Both the position numbers and the translations under genes were made by a program. From NCBI GenBank assembly GCA_965230225.1, contig CBDDKM010000009.1:62001-126000 (forward strand): DNA of 64,000 bases, written 5' to 3'. This stretch comes from CALSMU01 sp965230225 (lineage in GTDB: Bacteria > Bacteroidota > Bacteroidia > Flavobacteriales_D > Parvicellaceae). The first letter of the stretch is position 1. Every line of letters begins with the position of its first letter. The notes beneath the pieces were generated by a model. It made no database searches. It was not told the DNA's origin and saw nothing but the letters and a program-made list of their open reading frames with translations. Below, in pieces: positions 1 through 9,660 of this stretch.

Positions 1-77
1 TGAAATGATAAACCATTAAGAATTGATTCTTCTTGATAGGGAATGGTTAAATCTTTTACTTCAATCAAGTTGGACAT
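1..77 (-). CDS. ABC transporter ATP-binding protein, N-terminal fragment (runs off the left edge)
   Basis: Reading the minus strand from an ATG at 77 gives 25 codons without a stop. The peptide has the layout I-E-V-K-D-L-T-I-x-Y, then I-L-N-G-L-S-F, which is the first strand and A-loop tyrosine region of an ABC ATPase just before the Walker A loop. Walker A itself lies outside the window, so substrate and subfamily cannot be told. A near-match to the -7 box (TAACTTCG) lies about 6 nt before the ATG. It is divergent from the epimerase gene that begins at 152. Confidence 0.6.
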   Translation of the reverse strand, partial: MSNLIEVKDLTIPYQEESILNGLSF

Positions 78-137
78 GGTACGAAGTTAAGTTCCTTTTT
101 TAATAATTGGTGATTCCTGTAAAGGAAAATATCTTTC

Positions 138-145
138 TAAATTTG
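138..145 (+). promoter_or_regulatory. -7 promoter box TAAATTTG for the epimerase gene
   Basis: Exact match to the Bacteroidota -7 consensus TAnnTTTG. Its last G is 7 nt before the ATG at 152, so transcription would begin at or next to the start codon. No TTG at the usual -33 distance is obvious. It supports the ATG at 152 over a TTG at 107, which lies upstream of the box. Confidence 0.5.
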
Positions 146-151
146 TCCCTC

Positions 152-1123
152 ATGAAAGTATTGGTAACAGGTGGTACGGGATTCTTAGGAGGTCATGTAG
201 TCAAGGAACTTCTTAAGCGTGGCTATGAAGTGATTCTTCCTCATAGAAACCAATTACCTAAACGGCTTAGTTTACCCGGTGTATTTCCTTTTAAAGTGGA
301 TATTATCCAAAGGGAGGAATTAAAACCTTTGGTGAAACAATCTGAATTTATAATTCACGTTGCTGCTGATACATCTATGTTTCCTTCTGATTCTCCTGTA
401 AGAAAAGCCGTAAACATTACTTCCACAAGGAATTTGGTAGAATTAGCTAATGAGTTTGAAGTTGAAAGAATGGTGTATGTAAGCACGGTTAATGTATTTC
501 GATTTGGAGATGAAGAAAACCCAGGATCAGAAGAGGAGAGGTTAGAGAATACTGATGGTCTAACAGATTATATCAAAACCAAATTTGTAGCTCAGCAATT
601 AGTAGAGAAATCTGTTAAAGAAGAAGGTTTAAATGCAATTATATTAAACCCTTGTTTCATGTTAGGTGAAGAAGATTATAAACCAAGTTCGGGATTATTG
701 GTGAAGTCTGTTTTGGAGGGGAAAGTTCCGGTAAGTACCAATGGTGGAAAAAATGTAATCTATGTTAAGGATGTAGCTGGAGCAGTGTGTAATGCATTAA
801 AAATGGGTAGAATAGGGGAGTCCTATATATTAGCAAATACCAATATTTCATATACCAAATTGTTTAAGATGATTGCTGAAGTAGGAGAGGTGAAACCACC
901 TAAGATTACTCTACCTGATGGTTTGGTAAAGACGTATGGTGCAATTGGTTCTTTGATGGAAAAGAACTTTAATAAAGAACCGCAGCTTAATCTGGCAATG
1001 GCAAAAATCGCTTGTGAGAAGCATTATTATAAAGCAGATAAAGCCAGAAAAGAGCTGAATTTGGAACAGACTCCTATTGAAGAAGTTATACAGCGTACAG
1101 TAAATTGGTTTAAGAAAGCTTAA
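152..1123 (+). CDS. NAD(P)-dependent epimerase/dehydratase (extended SDR family)
   Basis: The protein (about 323 aa) begins at the Rossmann nucleotide-binding loop G-G-T-G-F-L-G (GxxGxxG). The catalytic Y-x3-K is visible as Y-I-K-T-K, preceded by the usual S-T-V active-site strand. Length fits extended SDRs acting on nucleotide sugars, flavonoid-like ketones or sterol-like substrates; the substrate cannot be read from sequence. A longer frame opens at a TTG at 107, but its extra 15 residues lie before the Rossmann strand and upstream of the promoter box, so ATG 152 is chosen. It is paralogous to the convergent gene at 1125-2114, and the two stop codons are almost adjacent. Confidence 0.8.
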   Translation: MKVLVTGGTGFLGGHVVKELLKRGYEVILPHRNQLPKRLSLPGVFPFKVDIIQREELKPLVKQSEFIIHVAADTSMFPSDSPVRKAVNITSTRNLVELANEFEVERMVYVSTVNVFRFGDEENPGSEEERLENTDGLTDYIKTKFVAQQLVEKSVKEEGLNAIILNPCFMLGEEDYKPSSGLLVKSVLEGKVPVSTNGGKNVIYVKDVAGAVCNALKMGRIGESYILANTNISYTKLFKMIAEVGEVKPPKITLPDGLVKTYGAIGSLMEKNFNKEPQLNLAMAKIACEKHYYKADKARKELNLEQTPIEEVIQRTVNWFKKA

Positions 1124-1124
1124 A

Positions 1125-2114
1125 CTACTTTGATTTAGACACAACCCAATCGGCGGTTTTCTTTACTCCATCTTTTAGAGTAGTTAATTCCAACCCTAAT
1201 TCATCGATGGATTTTTGCGGAGATACTTCCCAGTGGTAGTTTCCACGTTTGATCCATTTTGGAATAATAGTAGGCTTTTTACCAAGACGAACTGCTTTAA
1301 AAAGCTGAATTCTACCATATAACATTTGGAGCCACATTGGGGAATTAATCAATTTGTAGTTTTTTCCTGATGCTTCTCTAACGTAATTGAATAAGTCCAC
1401 ATAAGTATGGTTGAAGCCGGCTAAAAGGTAATTTTCTCCCGACCTTCCTTTTTCCATGGCTTTAAGGTGACCTTCCACTACGTCATCTATGTATACGTAA
1501 TTTCCAACTTGCATCCCATCGCCCGGAATTAGTTTCCATGATCCATTGATGTATTTTTCAATCATCAAGGTAATAGAACCACTATCGCCAAACATGTATG
1601 GTCCATATATTCTGGTTGGGTTTACTATTACAATATTCATCCCGTAGCGAATAACATAATCTTTTACATGCGATTCGCAGGAGGCTTTGGATGACTCATA
1701 TTCATTAAAGAAATCAATGTCTCTTACTTTGGTTTCATCTACAACACCTCTTATAGAAGGTCCGTAAACTCCTCCGGTGGAAGTAACAACAGTTTTCTCT
1801 ACTTTAAGTTCGTGTGCAACATCCAGAATATTGTTAGTGCCCAGTACATTGATATCGTAATAAACAGCTGTATCAGGTTCCCAAACGGAGGTACATGCCG
1901 CTAGGTGATAAACTTGTTCGCATCCTTCCATAGCGGTTCGAATGCTTTTCTTGTCTAGAATGTTTCCTTCGAACAATTTTACATTGGGAAAAGAAATAGA
2001 TGCTCCCTTATTCTTAGAACGAATAAGTACGTGAACATCATGGCCCTGATCTGATAATCGCTTTACCAGGTAAGCTCCAATGTATCCGGTTCCTCCTGTA
2101 ACAAATACTTTCAT
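1125..2114 (-). CDS. NAD-dependent epimerase/dehydratase (extended SDR family)
   Basis: The 329-aa protein begins with G-G-T-G-Y-I-G, the GxxGxxG NAD-binding loop. It has an S-T-G-G-V-Y-G active-site segment and a catalytic Y-x3-K (Y-E-S-S-K). This is the layout of extended SDRs such as dihydroflavonol-reductase-like or sugar epimerases. It is the last gene of a minus-strand operon of SDR (2876-3661), CPBP protein (2114-2857) and this epimerase. Its ATG shares one base with the stop codon of the CPBP gene (TGATG), which suggests translational coupling. Substrate unknown. Confidence 0.82.
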   Translation of the reverse strand: MKVFVTGGTGYIGAYLVKRLSDQGHDVHVLIRSKNKGASISFPNVKLFEGNILDKKSIRTAMEGCEQVYHLAACTSVWEPDTAVYYDINVLGTNNILDVAHELKVEKTVVTSTGGVYGPSIRGVVDETKVRDIDFFNEYESSKASCESHVKDYVIRYGMNIVIVNPTRIYGPYMFGDSGSITLMIEKYINGSWKLIPGDGMQVGNYVYIDDVVEGHLKAMEKGRSGENYLLAGFNHTYVDLFNYVREASGKNYKLINSPMWLQMLYGRIQLFKAVRLGKKPTIIPKWIKRGNYHWEVSPQKSIDELGLELTTLKDGVKKTADWVVSKSK

Positions 2115-2857
2115 CAGACACTTTTCATTTCAGGGTTGTGCTTTAATGCCGTAAATGAGTTGGTCCATGCCATTACCACGTGCACAATAAAAGCAATCCA
2201 AATAGTTCCAGTTAGGATCGATAATATACATAACACTAAACCAAGTGGAATAGCTCCAATGGTTTCATCTAGTCCTTTTGGGATATGAGTAGCAGAGTAC
2301 AATGCAATATTTACAGCTATAGCAGGCCAAAGTCCTATTTCAGGTACAAGAGGGAAGAAAAGAATTCCTCTAAACAAAAATTCATAACCAAACAGGTATG
2401 CAGCCCATCCAAGTGCATTTTGCATCTTCAGCTTTCTATCCCATTCTTTCGCTCTAATTTGCGGATAGTTGACAAGGTTTTTAGGCTTTCTTGCACTGAA
2501 AGAAACCAGTGGAACGATAAGAACACTAAGTCCAACTATCCATACAATAGTGGTTAGAGCTGTTTCTTTGTAAAAGGTAAGGCCGTAATCGGCAAGAGAA
2601 TATTGAGGTAATGCAATCAAGCAAACAATAGCTGGCATCATCCCCATCCAAACCAATCCTGAATATTTAGTAAAAAGGATGTGTTTAATTGATGCCTTAT
2701 CTTCATCGTATTTGTCGTAAAATTTGGCTTTGATTTTTTCTGATTTGGCAGAAAACCAATAAATAATAAAACCTACCAGAGCCACAACCATTGGCAAAAA
2801 GCTATTTAGGTCATTTTCTCTCCAGCTAAGGTCAAATCCAGTTGTTCCGAATTCCAT
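2114..2857 (-). CDS. CPBP-family (Abi-like) intramembrane protease homologue
   Basis: A 247-aa multi-pass membrane protein. The C-terminal half carries CPBP motifs: Y158-E159-F-L-F-R163 in place of the usual EExxxR, a histidine in Y-S-A-T-H, and a second histidine in a helix (F-I-V-H). Members include Rce1-type CAAX proteases and bacterial Abi proteins. The first of the two motif-1 glutamates is a tyrosine here, so proteolytic activity is uncertain. It is the middle gene of the SDR-CPBP-epimerase operon and overlaps the epimerase start by one base. Confidence 0.72.
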   Translation of the reverse strand: MEFGTTGFDLSWRENDLNSFLPMVVALVGFIIYWFSAKSEKIKAKFYDKYDEDKASIKHILFTKYSGLVWMGMMPAIVCLIALPQYSLADYGLTFYKETALTTIVWIVGLSVLIVPLVSFSARKPKNLVNYPQIRAKEWDRKLKMQNALGWAAYLFGYEFLFRGILFFPLVPEIGLWPAIAVNIALYSATHIPKGLDETIGAIPLGLVLCILSILTGTIWIAFIVHVVMAWTNSFTALKHNPEMKSV

Positions 2858-2875
2858 GGTGTTTAAAGTAGTAGA

Positions 2876-3661
2876 TTAATGATCCTGCATGGACCTTCCT
2901 TGTTTTGCTAATAATCTTTGTAAGATAGGCATTGGAAACAGTTTAATAGCCTTTAAAGAAACTCTGTTTTTAAATCCAGGAGTAATAACAGCCTGTCCTT
3001 TCATCGTTCCTTCAATTGCCTTGTTAACTACAGTTTCCACGGTGGTAACAGATATTCTTGCAAAGAACCCACCTGTTTTTATCTGGGTTTTTACAATGTC
3101 GTTAGTAGGGGTAGCACCAGGTTGGAGAATGCTCACCTTAACATCGAAAGGTTTTAATTCTTCTCTTAATGCTCGGGAAAAGCTTTTTACATATACCTTG
3201 GTGGCAGCATACATCGTTTTGTAAGGGAATGGGAAATTAGCAACCATACTTGCGTTATTCAGCAAATAAGAAGGTGCATTTTTCTTTAGTTCCGGTACAA
3301 AGAAATGAGTAAGGTGTGTTGTAGCACGAATGTTTAGATCTAACATTCGGTTTACGTAGGCAAAGGAGTAGGAGTCAAAAGGTCCAACTCCACCAAAACC
3401 AGCATTGTTTATCAGAAAGTTGACTTTATATTCTTTTTCCTGGGTCCAGTTATATATTTTTTCAGCAGTATCTACAAGAGTCAAATCTCCCTCAAAGAAG
3501 TCTGCTTTAACGTTGTATTTTTCTTCGGTCTGCTTGGCAATGGTTTCAAGGTTTTCATTAGGTAGTGCAACTAAAAGTACATTTTGACCCAATGAGGCAC
3601 ATTTATTCACCATTCCCAATCCCATTCCGTGACTTGCTCCCGTGATTAAAGTATATTTCAT
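2876..3661 (-). CDS. Short-chain dehydrogenase/reductase (classical SDR)
   Basis: A 261-aa cytosolic protein with T-G-A-S-H-G-M-G (TGxxxGxG cofactor loop), the structural N-N-A-G motif, a catalytic serine in L-N-N-A-S, and catalytic Y-A-A-T-K (YxxxK). Family knowledge: oxidoreduction of a hydroxyl/keto group with NAD(P)H; substrate not predictable. It is the first gene of the minus-strand operon ending at 1125, 18 nt before the CPBP gene. A degenerate box (CAGATTTG) lies about 15 nt upstream of the ATG. Confidence 0.82.
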   Translation of the reverse strand: MKYTLITGASHGMGLGMVNKCASLGQNVLLVALPNENLETIAKQTEEKYNVKADFFEGDLTLVDTAEKIYNWTQEKEYKVNFLINNAGFGGVGPFDSYSFAYVNRMLDLNIRATTHLTHFFVPELKKNAPSYLLNNASMVANFPFPYKTMYAATKVYVKSFSRALREELKPFDVKVSILQPGATPTNDIVKTQIKTGGFFARISVTTVETVVNKAIEGTMKGQAVITPGFKNRVSLKAIKLFPMPILQRLLAKQGRSMQDH

Positions 3662-3800
3662 TGCAATCAGACAAATCTGTTTCTAAATGCAAAAGAAAGT
3701 AAAATATTACTATTTAGCTACCATTAAAGGAAGTAATACAAACGACTTATTAACGTACTATTGAAGAAAGTGTGAAGGCTAAACCGTTCAGGAAAAAATA

Positions 3801-3837
3801 AAAGAAGCCTCAAATCTCTCTACTTTGAAGCTTCTTT
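3801..3837 (-). terminator. Rho-independent terminator of the 1934-aa secreted protein gene
   Basis: A 14-bp stem (3801-3814 with 3824-3837, one mismatch) with a 9-nt loop lies just downstream of the stop at 3856. On the minus strand the hairpin is followed by a T-rich tract (TTTTATTTTTT). Confidence 0.75.
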
Positions 3838-3855
3838 ACTACAGAACATACGTGG

Positions 3856-6800
3856 TTATTGTTTTACAAATTTGATTTGTTTAGAAGGATCAATACCTTC
3901 TTCGTTATCAAACGAAATAAAATAAATACCACTTTCATACTTGCTCATATCCACTCTTAGTTTTTTAGATTCAGGTTCCACCTCCTGAATGTAAACAAGC
4001 TTCATTTGAGCATCGTATATCCTTATTTTCTTTTCGGTTGTTACTCGGTCTACGAATGTTATATTTAAGTCTTCCGTTACTGGGTTAGGGAAGATATCAA
4101 ACCCTCCAACAGAAGGAGTCCTTTTAATTGGAACTATACCTGAATAGGAGAAGTCTCCGTTAAGGTCCGTTTGTTTCAGTCTATAGTATGATTGTCCTTC
4201 CAGCGGTTTTTCATCCTGTAGAGTATAATTAACTACAGAAGAGCTATTACCAACGGCATTAACATTACCTACAAATTCGAAGTTTTCACCATCCTGACTT
4301 CTTTCTACGGTAAAGTAGTCATTGTTAATTTCAGATTCGGTAGTCCAATATAAATCCACTACGTCTCCGTTTAATTCACCTGTAAACTCAAGTAATCCAA
4401 TTGGTAAAAATGCACCTGATCTAACAATGGCAAATTGAGAGAACCCTGTGTATCCGGTTCTTGTTACGGTTAATAACGAGCCAACATTAGTCTCGGTACC
4501 CATAGTGCCGTCTAATGCCCAAGGTCCCGGCCCAGCAGTTGTTCTCTTTACAATAGTATGAGTATTCAGGTCATTATCGTAATTTCTACCATATAAAGTT
4601 ATGTCGTAATTAGCTGTTCCTGCATCTGGAGTAACCGTCCAAACACCTCCATTGGCGCTTCCAGTGGCTGCATTTGGTCCTCCTGAATTTAACACAGCAT
4701 CAAAACCTAGAAATGGAGAGCCAGCTGGGGCAATAGGTAATCCAGTTCCATATGCGTTAGCCGGAGTGTCGAAATATACATCAAAATAGTTGGTAGTATT
4801 TCCACCAGTTACATTGATGCTCATTAACTCATATCCTGTGGAGTTTCCTACAGGGAAATCATAAGCTCCTGTTAAACCACTGGTATACCTTCTAATAGTA
4901 CCATACACATAGCTGGCTGTACTTTGCCCTGTGATGGATGCAACATCTGTGTTACGAATATCGACTAAATTAGACCCTGTAACCAATAATCCATTACTAA
5001 GTGCAAGTTGTCCATCGGAAGCAATAATTAAATTATTAGAGCCGGTTAGGTTAACATAAGGAGTTGTATGAGTATTGTTGATTTCAACTGTATAGAATTG
5101 ACCAGATCCGCTAGGACCCTTAGAGTAATCTTGTTGATTAGAGCTTCCTACGAACGAAACTTTCCCCATTGAAGCCATTGAAATAGCTCCATTATGATTA
5201 AAATCTTCGCACACATTTAAAACAGATTTAGTCTCTCCCCAAGTTAGGGTTCTAACTGCATTAATCGTTATAGTTTTTACTCTGGCAATACCATCTCCAC
5301 CAGCAGCAACTCCCTCACTGAATTTTATGTTACATTCGTTAGTCACTGCTCCTCCTGGGAATAAGGCATCCGTGGCGCAATTAGGAACACAATCGCTCCA
5401 GTTAGCAGGGTCGAACCAATCGGTGCTAACAGCTCCAGTCCAGGTAGTACTTGCAGCTCCAGCTGTAATGCTAGCATCTACTTGTACACGGTCACTTTCA
5501 GAACATCCTGGTTCCGTCGCAGTAACCCAAACACTTACAGTTTGTGGAGCAGGGCCAGGAACATTAACATCATATGTTAAAGCTCCACTGGATTGAAGAA
5601 CTGAACCACCTGTTGCAGCATCGTACCAGGTATATGTAGTTCCTGTTACAGGGGCAACACTTACTTCAATGTCTCCTGCAGCGCAATATGTACCATTATT
5701 AACGGTTGGATCAGTATCTCTTTCGTTAACTGTAACCGCTGTTCTAGTATTGCTCGTACAACCATTACTACTTGTTGCTTCTACATAATAGGTACCACCA
5801 CCATTAGGAATAGGTGTTAGTGTAAATGTACTACCGGTTCCTACTTGAGTCCCTCCAGTAGCAGCATCATACCAGTCGTAGGTATATGTTGCATTTGGTC
5901 CGCTAACTTCCAGATCAACACTTCCTCCTTCACATTCAGAAACCGTAGCATTTACTACACTAGGTGCAGATGGAGTAGGAGTAATTACGACGCTGTAAGT
6001 AACTTGAGCCAATGGTCCGCAACATTCCGAAGTGATATCACAACGAACTGTGTAAGTAACATTCCCAGCAGTTGTATTAGTAAAATCTATATCTGTAGAT
6101 GAAGCGGTTGGAGTAGATATGGTTGAAGTTTCCCCAGAAGGGTCAGTAACAGACCAGGAATAAGTATATCCCGGGGTTCCAGCTTCGCTACTTGAAAAAG
6201 AGTAGGTTCCAGGACAAACATTGGTAGACCCCAAAATTGATCCTGAAGATGGAAGAGCCATAGTAATGTTCACAAAGTCTTCGTAAGTATATGCTACAGT
6301 TGTAGAAACATTACCATCTCCTGTTAGTACAATGTCATCTATTTTTAAAGAAGGATTTGTACCAGCAGATCCATCGTTGTACCATCTCCATCCAAGGTAA
6401 AGCGTAGCTTGATTTTCAGCACCAGCAGGTAAAGCAAGATTAGTAACAGATTGTGTAGTTGATTGCCCTTCGTACCAACCATCTACCCAGTTAAATGTAA
6501 CATTATCTGTTGAGTAGTAGAATTCACCTTCATCCCAAAGCCATTCTCCCATACAAATCCAGTTAAAGTCGATTTGGAGGTTGGTGAAACCTACCGTGCT
6601 AATAGCAGGGCTAACTGCCATTTTATCACAATCGTTTCCTTTAGAGTACGCTCCCCAATTCCCGTTATTCGTATTTTGAATCATTAACGATCCATTTCCG
6701 TTGATGGCATTAGCAGCAGAAGTACTAACTCCCCAGCTATTTGCGCTGGCCACAGCAGTTTGTTCGGTCCAACCTCCATTTGGTAGTAGCCCAGAACTAA

Positions 6801-9660
6801 ATGATTCAAAATCTTCGGAGTAAATGGTCGCTCCTACTGTATAGGTACTTCCTGTACCTGTAAAGCCTACATCTTTTCTTCCTGTACTAGTATATTGGTT
6901 GTTGTTTACAGTTGCATTTGTATTTGGAGTAGTTGCTGTTGCATTGGTTCCAAAACTATCCCATTGTGGTGAAGGCTCAGCAGTTGAGAAGTCCATGTCT
7001 GAGTTCTCACAAGAAATATTCTCCGCTGTAATCACAGGAAAGTTTTCCAGATCGCTGCTGGTATAGCTTGCATCTCCTGGGTGACATAGATCACAAGCAG
7101 TTCCTAATGTACTTGCTGTACTCGAAAGTTGACAATCTACAATACTTGAACCAGTTGTTGAAGTAGCATAGATGGCGTAAGTATCACCAGCAGGTGTTCC
7201 TCCTCCGCATGAACCTGAGATTACGATATCATCAAACCCAACTCCCCAGGCACAACCTGCATCATCATCGTAGGTAAACCTGATTTGAAGGTTAGCATTT
7301 AAATGAGCTGTTAAATCTTCAGATCTTGTTCCTGACGCATCATTGGTTTCGCTAAATAATGTTTGCCAGGCACTTCCATCCCATACTTCCACCAAGATAT
7401 TCCCATCACCAATATAGTCCTGGAAATTATAATAATAATCAAGTGTTCCGGAAGAACATCCACTCATATCATAGGCTGGGGTAAGTAATTCTACATTGTT
7501 GGTTTCAGAGCAAGCTGTTGTCGCATCATCATCAAATGAAACAAAGCAGCTACCATCTCCACTTCCGTAACCGGCAAATTCTGTTTGGTCAAATTCCCAA
7601 TCAACTGTACCTGAGTTTATATTACTAGTCCATCCTGTTGGAATGCTGGATGAACAAGTATTAAAATCTTCGTCGAGTAAAGTAGCATTAGCTGCTACTC
7701 CATCAGATCCAGTTCCTCCATCCACATAACACCTAACAATGTTGTATCCTGTACAACCATTCGGAATATAGATTCCGTAATTAGTAATTTGGGTTCCTGC
7801 GCTATTGTCAGGCATTTCAATTCTTAAATCTTGTAACCTCCAGTCGTCTGCACCTGCAACCACATCAAACAATGTACACGAGTTGGCGTCATCACTATCA
7901 CTCCCAGAAGTTCTAACAAGGGTAGTAGCAGTACCTGAGCTCATATCACTCGATTTAGTGGTAAATGCAGCATTGTACCCTCCTTCTATGGTTACATAAC
8001 TATTAATATCAATATTATCAGTAACAGAGTAGGTACCTCCCTGCATTTTAATCACTGTATTGGTACATAGTGCTTTTGTTAAAGCATCCAATAGTGAAGT
8101 TGGATTTGCTTTTGTGCTACCATCTCTAACTGTTCCATTATAACTATCTACATATAATACATCACACGATGTTCCTCCTCCTGCAGATGCCAGACTAACG
8201 GTGGTAGAGGCAGTATTATCACTTCCACACCCTTCCGAAGTAGATGAGGTAACTGTGTAACTTCCAGAAGGACGATTGGTCCATACTGAACTAGCGACAT
8301 TGTTCTCTGTAAAGGTTCCTGTATTCCAGGAGTAATCACAATCGGTACACGCAACACCATCAACCATGGTAGTTGCTGTAAGGTCTGTAGTACCACTACA
8401 CAAGGTGGGATCTACCGGAGTTACGGAAACAACCACATTACCGATAAGTGTAACGGTGGTAGATGCACTTTGGGTACAAGCTCCTAAAGTAGCCGAAACG
8501 GTATAGGTTGTAGTTGCCGTAGGATTTACATTAAAAACACCAGTGGTATTGGTAGCACCACCTGGGGTTAAAGTATATGTTTCTCCTGCAGCATGTCCTG
8601 CAGCCGTAAGTACAACAGGATCCCCGCTGGCACATATTGCACTAACATCAGGGGTTAGTGATATTGGAGCCAGGTATTCAAAATTGGCAGTTGTATTATT
8701 AGCAAGTGGATTATCGCAATTATCTAGTAGTGTATTACCATCATTTCCAAAAACTACCGTTAGCGTGTAAGTTCCAGAGGTTATCTGTGGTGTATTGTCA
8801 AAAGTTATCGTGATTTCATCAGTAAAATCTCCAGTACAGTTGGTTCCAACTGCCGAAAGTACTGATGGAGATGAAGGACCGGAAATACTGAAGTCACTAC
8901 CATCTGCAGAAATAGACGCACATTGCACATACTCGTTTAGGGTTAGTACAACTTCATCACCATTAACACAAGAAGATTGAACTGTGGCTACTAACGGATC
9001 TGTAACATCTGTAATAGATGAGTAACCAGGTCCATTAGAAAAGTTCAAAGTATAACCGTTAGCATCAGCCGTCCAGTTGTCTATAATAAGAGCATAAGTT
9101 TCTCCTGGGGTTACTGCAAGTTCTGTACTAAACGGTCCTCCTCCAGCTCCTTCAGATGGATTAACACCAGTAGCATTCATACCTGTAGTACCACTGGTTC
9201 CAGAGAAATTACATCTAACAGGCGTGGCAGAAGGTACTCCTGCACAACCAATAGTTGTAATGTCAAAAAGGGCCCAATCGTAATCGTTAAGTGTGATTAA
9301 TTCGAACCCAAAATTACCTGTCGTCTGACAGGTAAATATGTACCAAACAGAATTGGTCTCGCCGGAGCTTAGGCACCCGTTGTACACTTCCTCCACTCCT
9401 CCGTCTCCTATATAAGAAGTACTTTGAGTATAGGATTGCGAACAAACTGGTATCGCTCCATCACAGTTTTGTGGATCTCCTGGTGTTCTGAATATTCCAG
9501 TAACTCCAGTAAGTCTTTCCAGACTATCTAGTTTTCTTAATTTTTCAGCAACTACATCTGATGGTGGTGGTGTGTTGCTTTGTGCGTAATACGAAATATT
9601 CCCCGCAAGCAGTAATATTACAAACAGGGGTGTTCGTAGTAGAGAGATGTGGTGTTTCAT
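3856..9660 (-). CDS. Giant multidomain secreted protein with T9SS type A sorting domain
   Basis: A 1934-aa surface or secreted protein. In order: signal peptide (1-27, ending Y-Y-A-Q); an N-terminal domain with D-W-A-L-F-D typical of Bacteroidota adhesins (about 60-215); Ig-like segments (215-495); a right-handed-parallel-helix-like stretch beginning D-V-L-Y-V-D (about 500-640); two jelly-roll segments beginning D-E-D-F-N and S-E-D-F-E (about 660-820 and 948-1120); further Ig/CHU-type domains (1140-1400); a W-x-x-x-x-x-x-D-W-F-D-x-x-N-W strand region (from about 1406); and a C-terminal T9SS type A domain (F-P-N-P-V, G-I-Y-F-I-S-F, ending in basic residues). T9SS exports such cargos and removes the C-terminal domain. 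No enzyme motif is evident. It is monocistronic with its own terminator; no exact -7 box is seen in the 500-nt upstream gap. Confidence 0.85.
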   Translation of the reverse strand: MKHHISLLRTPLFVILLLAGNISYYAQSNTPPPSDVVAEKLRKLDSLERLTGVTGIFRTPGDPQNCDGAIPVCSQSYTQSTSYIGDGGVEEVYNGCLSSGETNSVWYIFTCQTTGNFGFELITLNDYDWALFDITTIGCAGVPSATPVRCNFSGTSGTTGMNATGVNPSEGAGGGPFSTELAVTPGETYALIIDNWTADANGYTLNFSNGPGYSSITDVTDPLVATVQSSCVNGDEVVLTLNEYVQCASISADGSDFSISGPSSPSVLSAVGTNCTGDFTDEITITFDNTPQITSGTYTLTVVFGNDGNTLLDNCDNPLANNTTANFEYLAPISLTPDVSAICASGDPVVLTAAGHAAGETYTLTPGGATNTTGVFNVNPTATTTYTVSATLGACTQSASTTVTLIGNVVVSVTPVDPTLCSGTTDLTATTMVDGVACTDCDYSWNTGTFTENNVASSVWTNRPSGSYTVTSSTSEGCGSDNTASTTVSLASAGGGTSCDVLYVDSYNGTVRDGSTKANPTSLLDALTKALCTNTVIKMQGGTYSVTDNIDINSYVTIEGGYNAAFTTKSSDMSSGTATTLVRTSGSDSDDANSCTLFDVVAGADDWRLQDLRIEMPDNSAGTQITNYGIYIPNGCTGYNIVRCYVDGGTGSDGVAANATLLDEDFNTCSSSIPTGWTSNINSGTVDWEFDQTEFAGYGSGDGSCFVSFDDDATTACSETNNVELLTPAYDMSGCSSGTLDYYYNFQDYIGDGNILVEVWDGSAWQTLFSETNDASGTRSEDLTAHLNANLQIRFTYDDDAGCAWGVGFDDIVISGSCGGGTPAGDTYAIYATSTTGSSIVDCQLSSTASTLGTACDLCHPGDASYTSSDLENFPVITAENISCENSDMDFSTAEPSPQWDSFGTNATATTPNTNATVNNNQYTSTGRKDVGFTGTGSTYTVGATIYSEDFESFSSGLLPNGGWTEQTAVASANSWGVSTSAANAINGNGSLMIQNTNNGNWGAYSKGNDCDKMAVSPAISTVGFTNLQIDFNWICMGEWLWDEGEFYYSTDNVTFNWVDGWYEGQSTTQSVTNLALPAGAENQATLYLGWRWYNDGSAGTNPSLKIDDIVLTGDGNVSTTVAYTYEDFVNITMALPSSGSILGSTNVCPGTYSFSSSEAGTPGYTYSWSVTDPSGETSTISTPTASSTDIDFTNTTAGNVTYTVRCDITSECCGPLAQVTYSVVITPTPSAPSVVNATVSECEGGSVDLEVSGPNATYTYDWYDAATGGTQVGTGSTFTLTPIPNGGGTYYVEATSSNGCTSNTRTAVTVNERDTDPTVNNGTYCAAGDIEVSVAPVTGTTYTWYDAATGGSVLQSSGALTYDVNVPGPAPQTVSVWVTATEPGCSESDRVQVDASITAGAASTTWTGAVSTDWFDPANWSDCVPNCATDALFPGGAVTNECNIKFSEGVAAGGDGIARVKTITINAVRTLTWGETKSVLNVCEDFNHNGAISMASMGKVSFVGSSNQQDYSKGPSGSGQFYTVEINNTHTTPYVNLTGSNNLIIASDGQLALSNGLLVTGSNLVDIRNTDVASITGQSTASYVYGTIRRYTSGLTGAYDFPVGNSTGYELMSINVTGGNTTNYFDVYFDTPANAYGTGLPIAPAGSPFLGFDAVLNSGGPNAATGSANGGVWTVTPDAGTANYDITLYGRNYDNDLNTHTIVKRTTAGPGPWALDGTMGTETNVGSLLTVTRTGYTGFSQFAIVRSGAFLPIGLLEFTGELNGDVVDLYWTTESEINNDYFTVERSQDGENFEFVGNVNAVGNSSSVVNYTLQDEKPLEGQSYYRLKQTDLNGDFSYSGIVPIKRTPSVGGFDIFPNPVTEDLNITFVDRVTTEKKIRIYDAQMKLVYIQEVEPESKKLRVDMSKYESGIYFISFDNEEGIDPSKQIKFVKQ

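Noticed and set aside
107..151. TTG start at 107 for the first epimerase
   Set aside because: Lies upstream of the -7 box and adds residues before the Rossmann strand.
2285..3224. Plus-strand frames of about 90-111 aa opposite the CPBP and SDR genes
   Set aside because: Antisense shadows of well-supported genes, no domain, no promoter.
7805..8980. Several 60-82-aa frames on both strands inside the 1934-aa gene
   Set aside because: Low-complexity by-products of Ser/Thr/Gly-rich coding; no start context.
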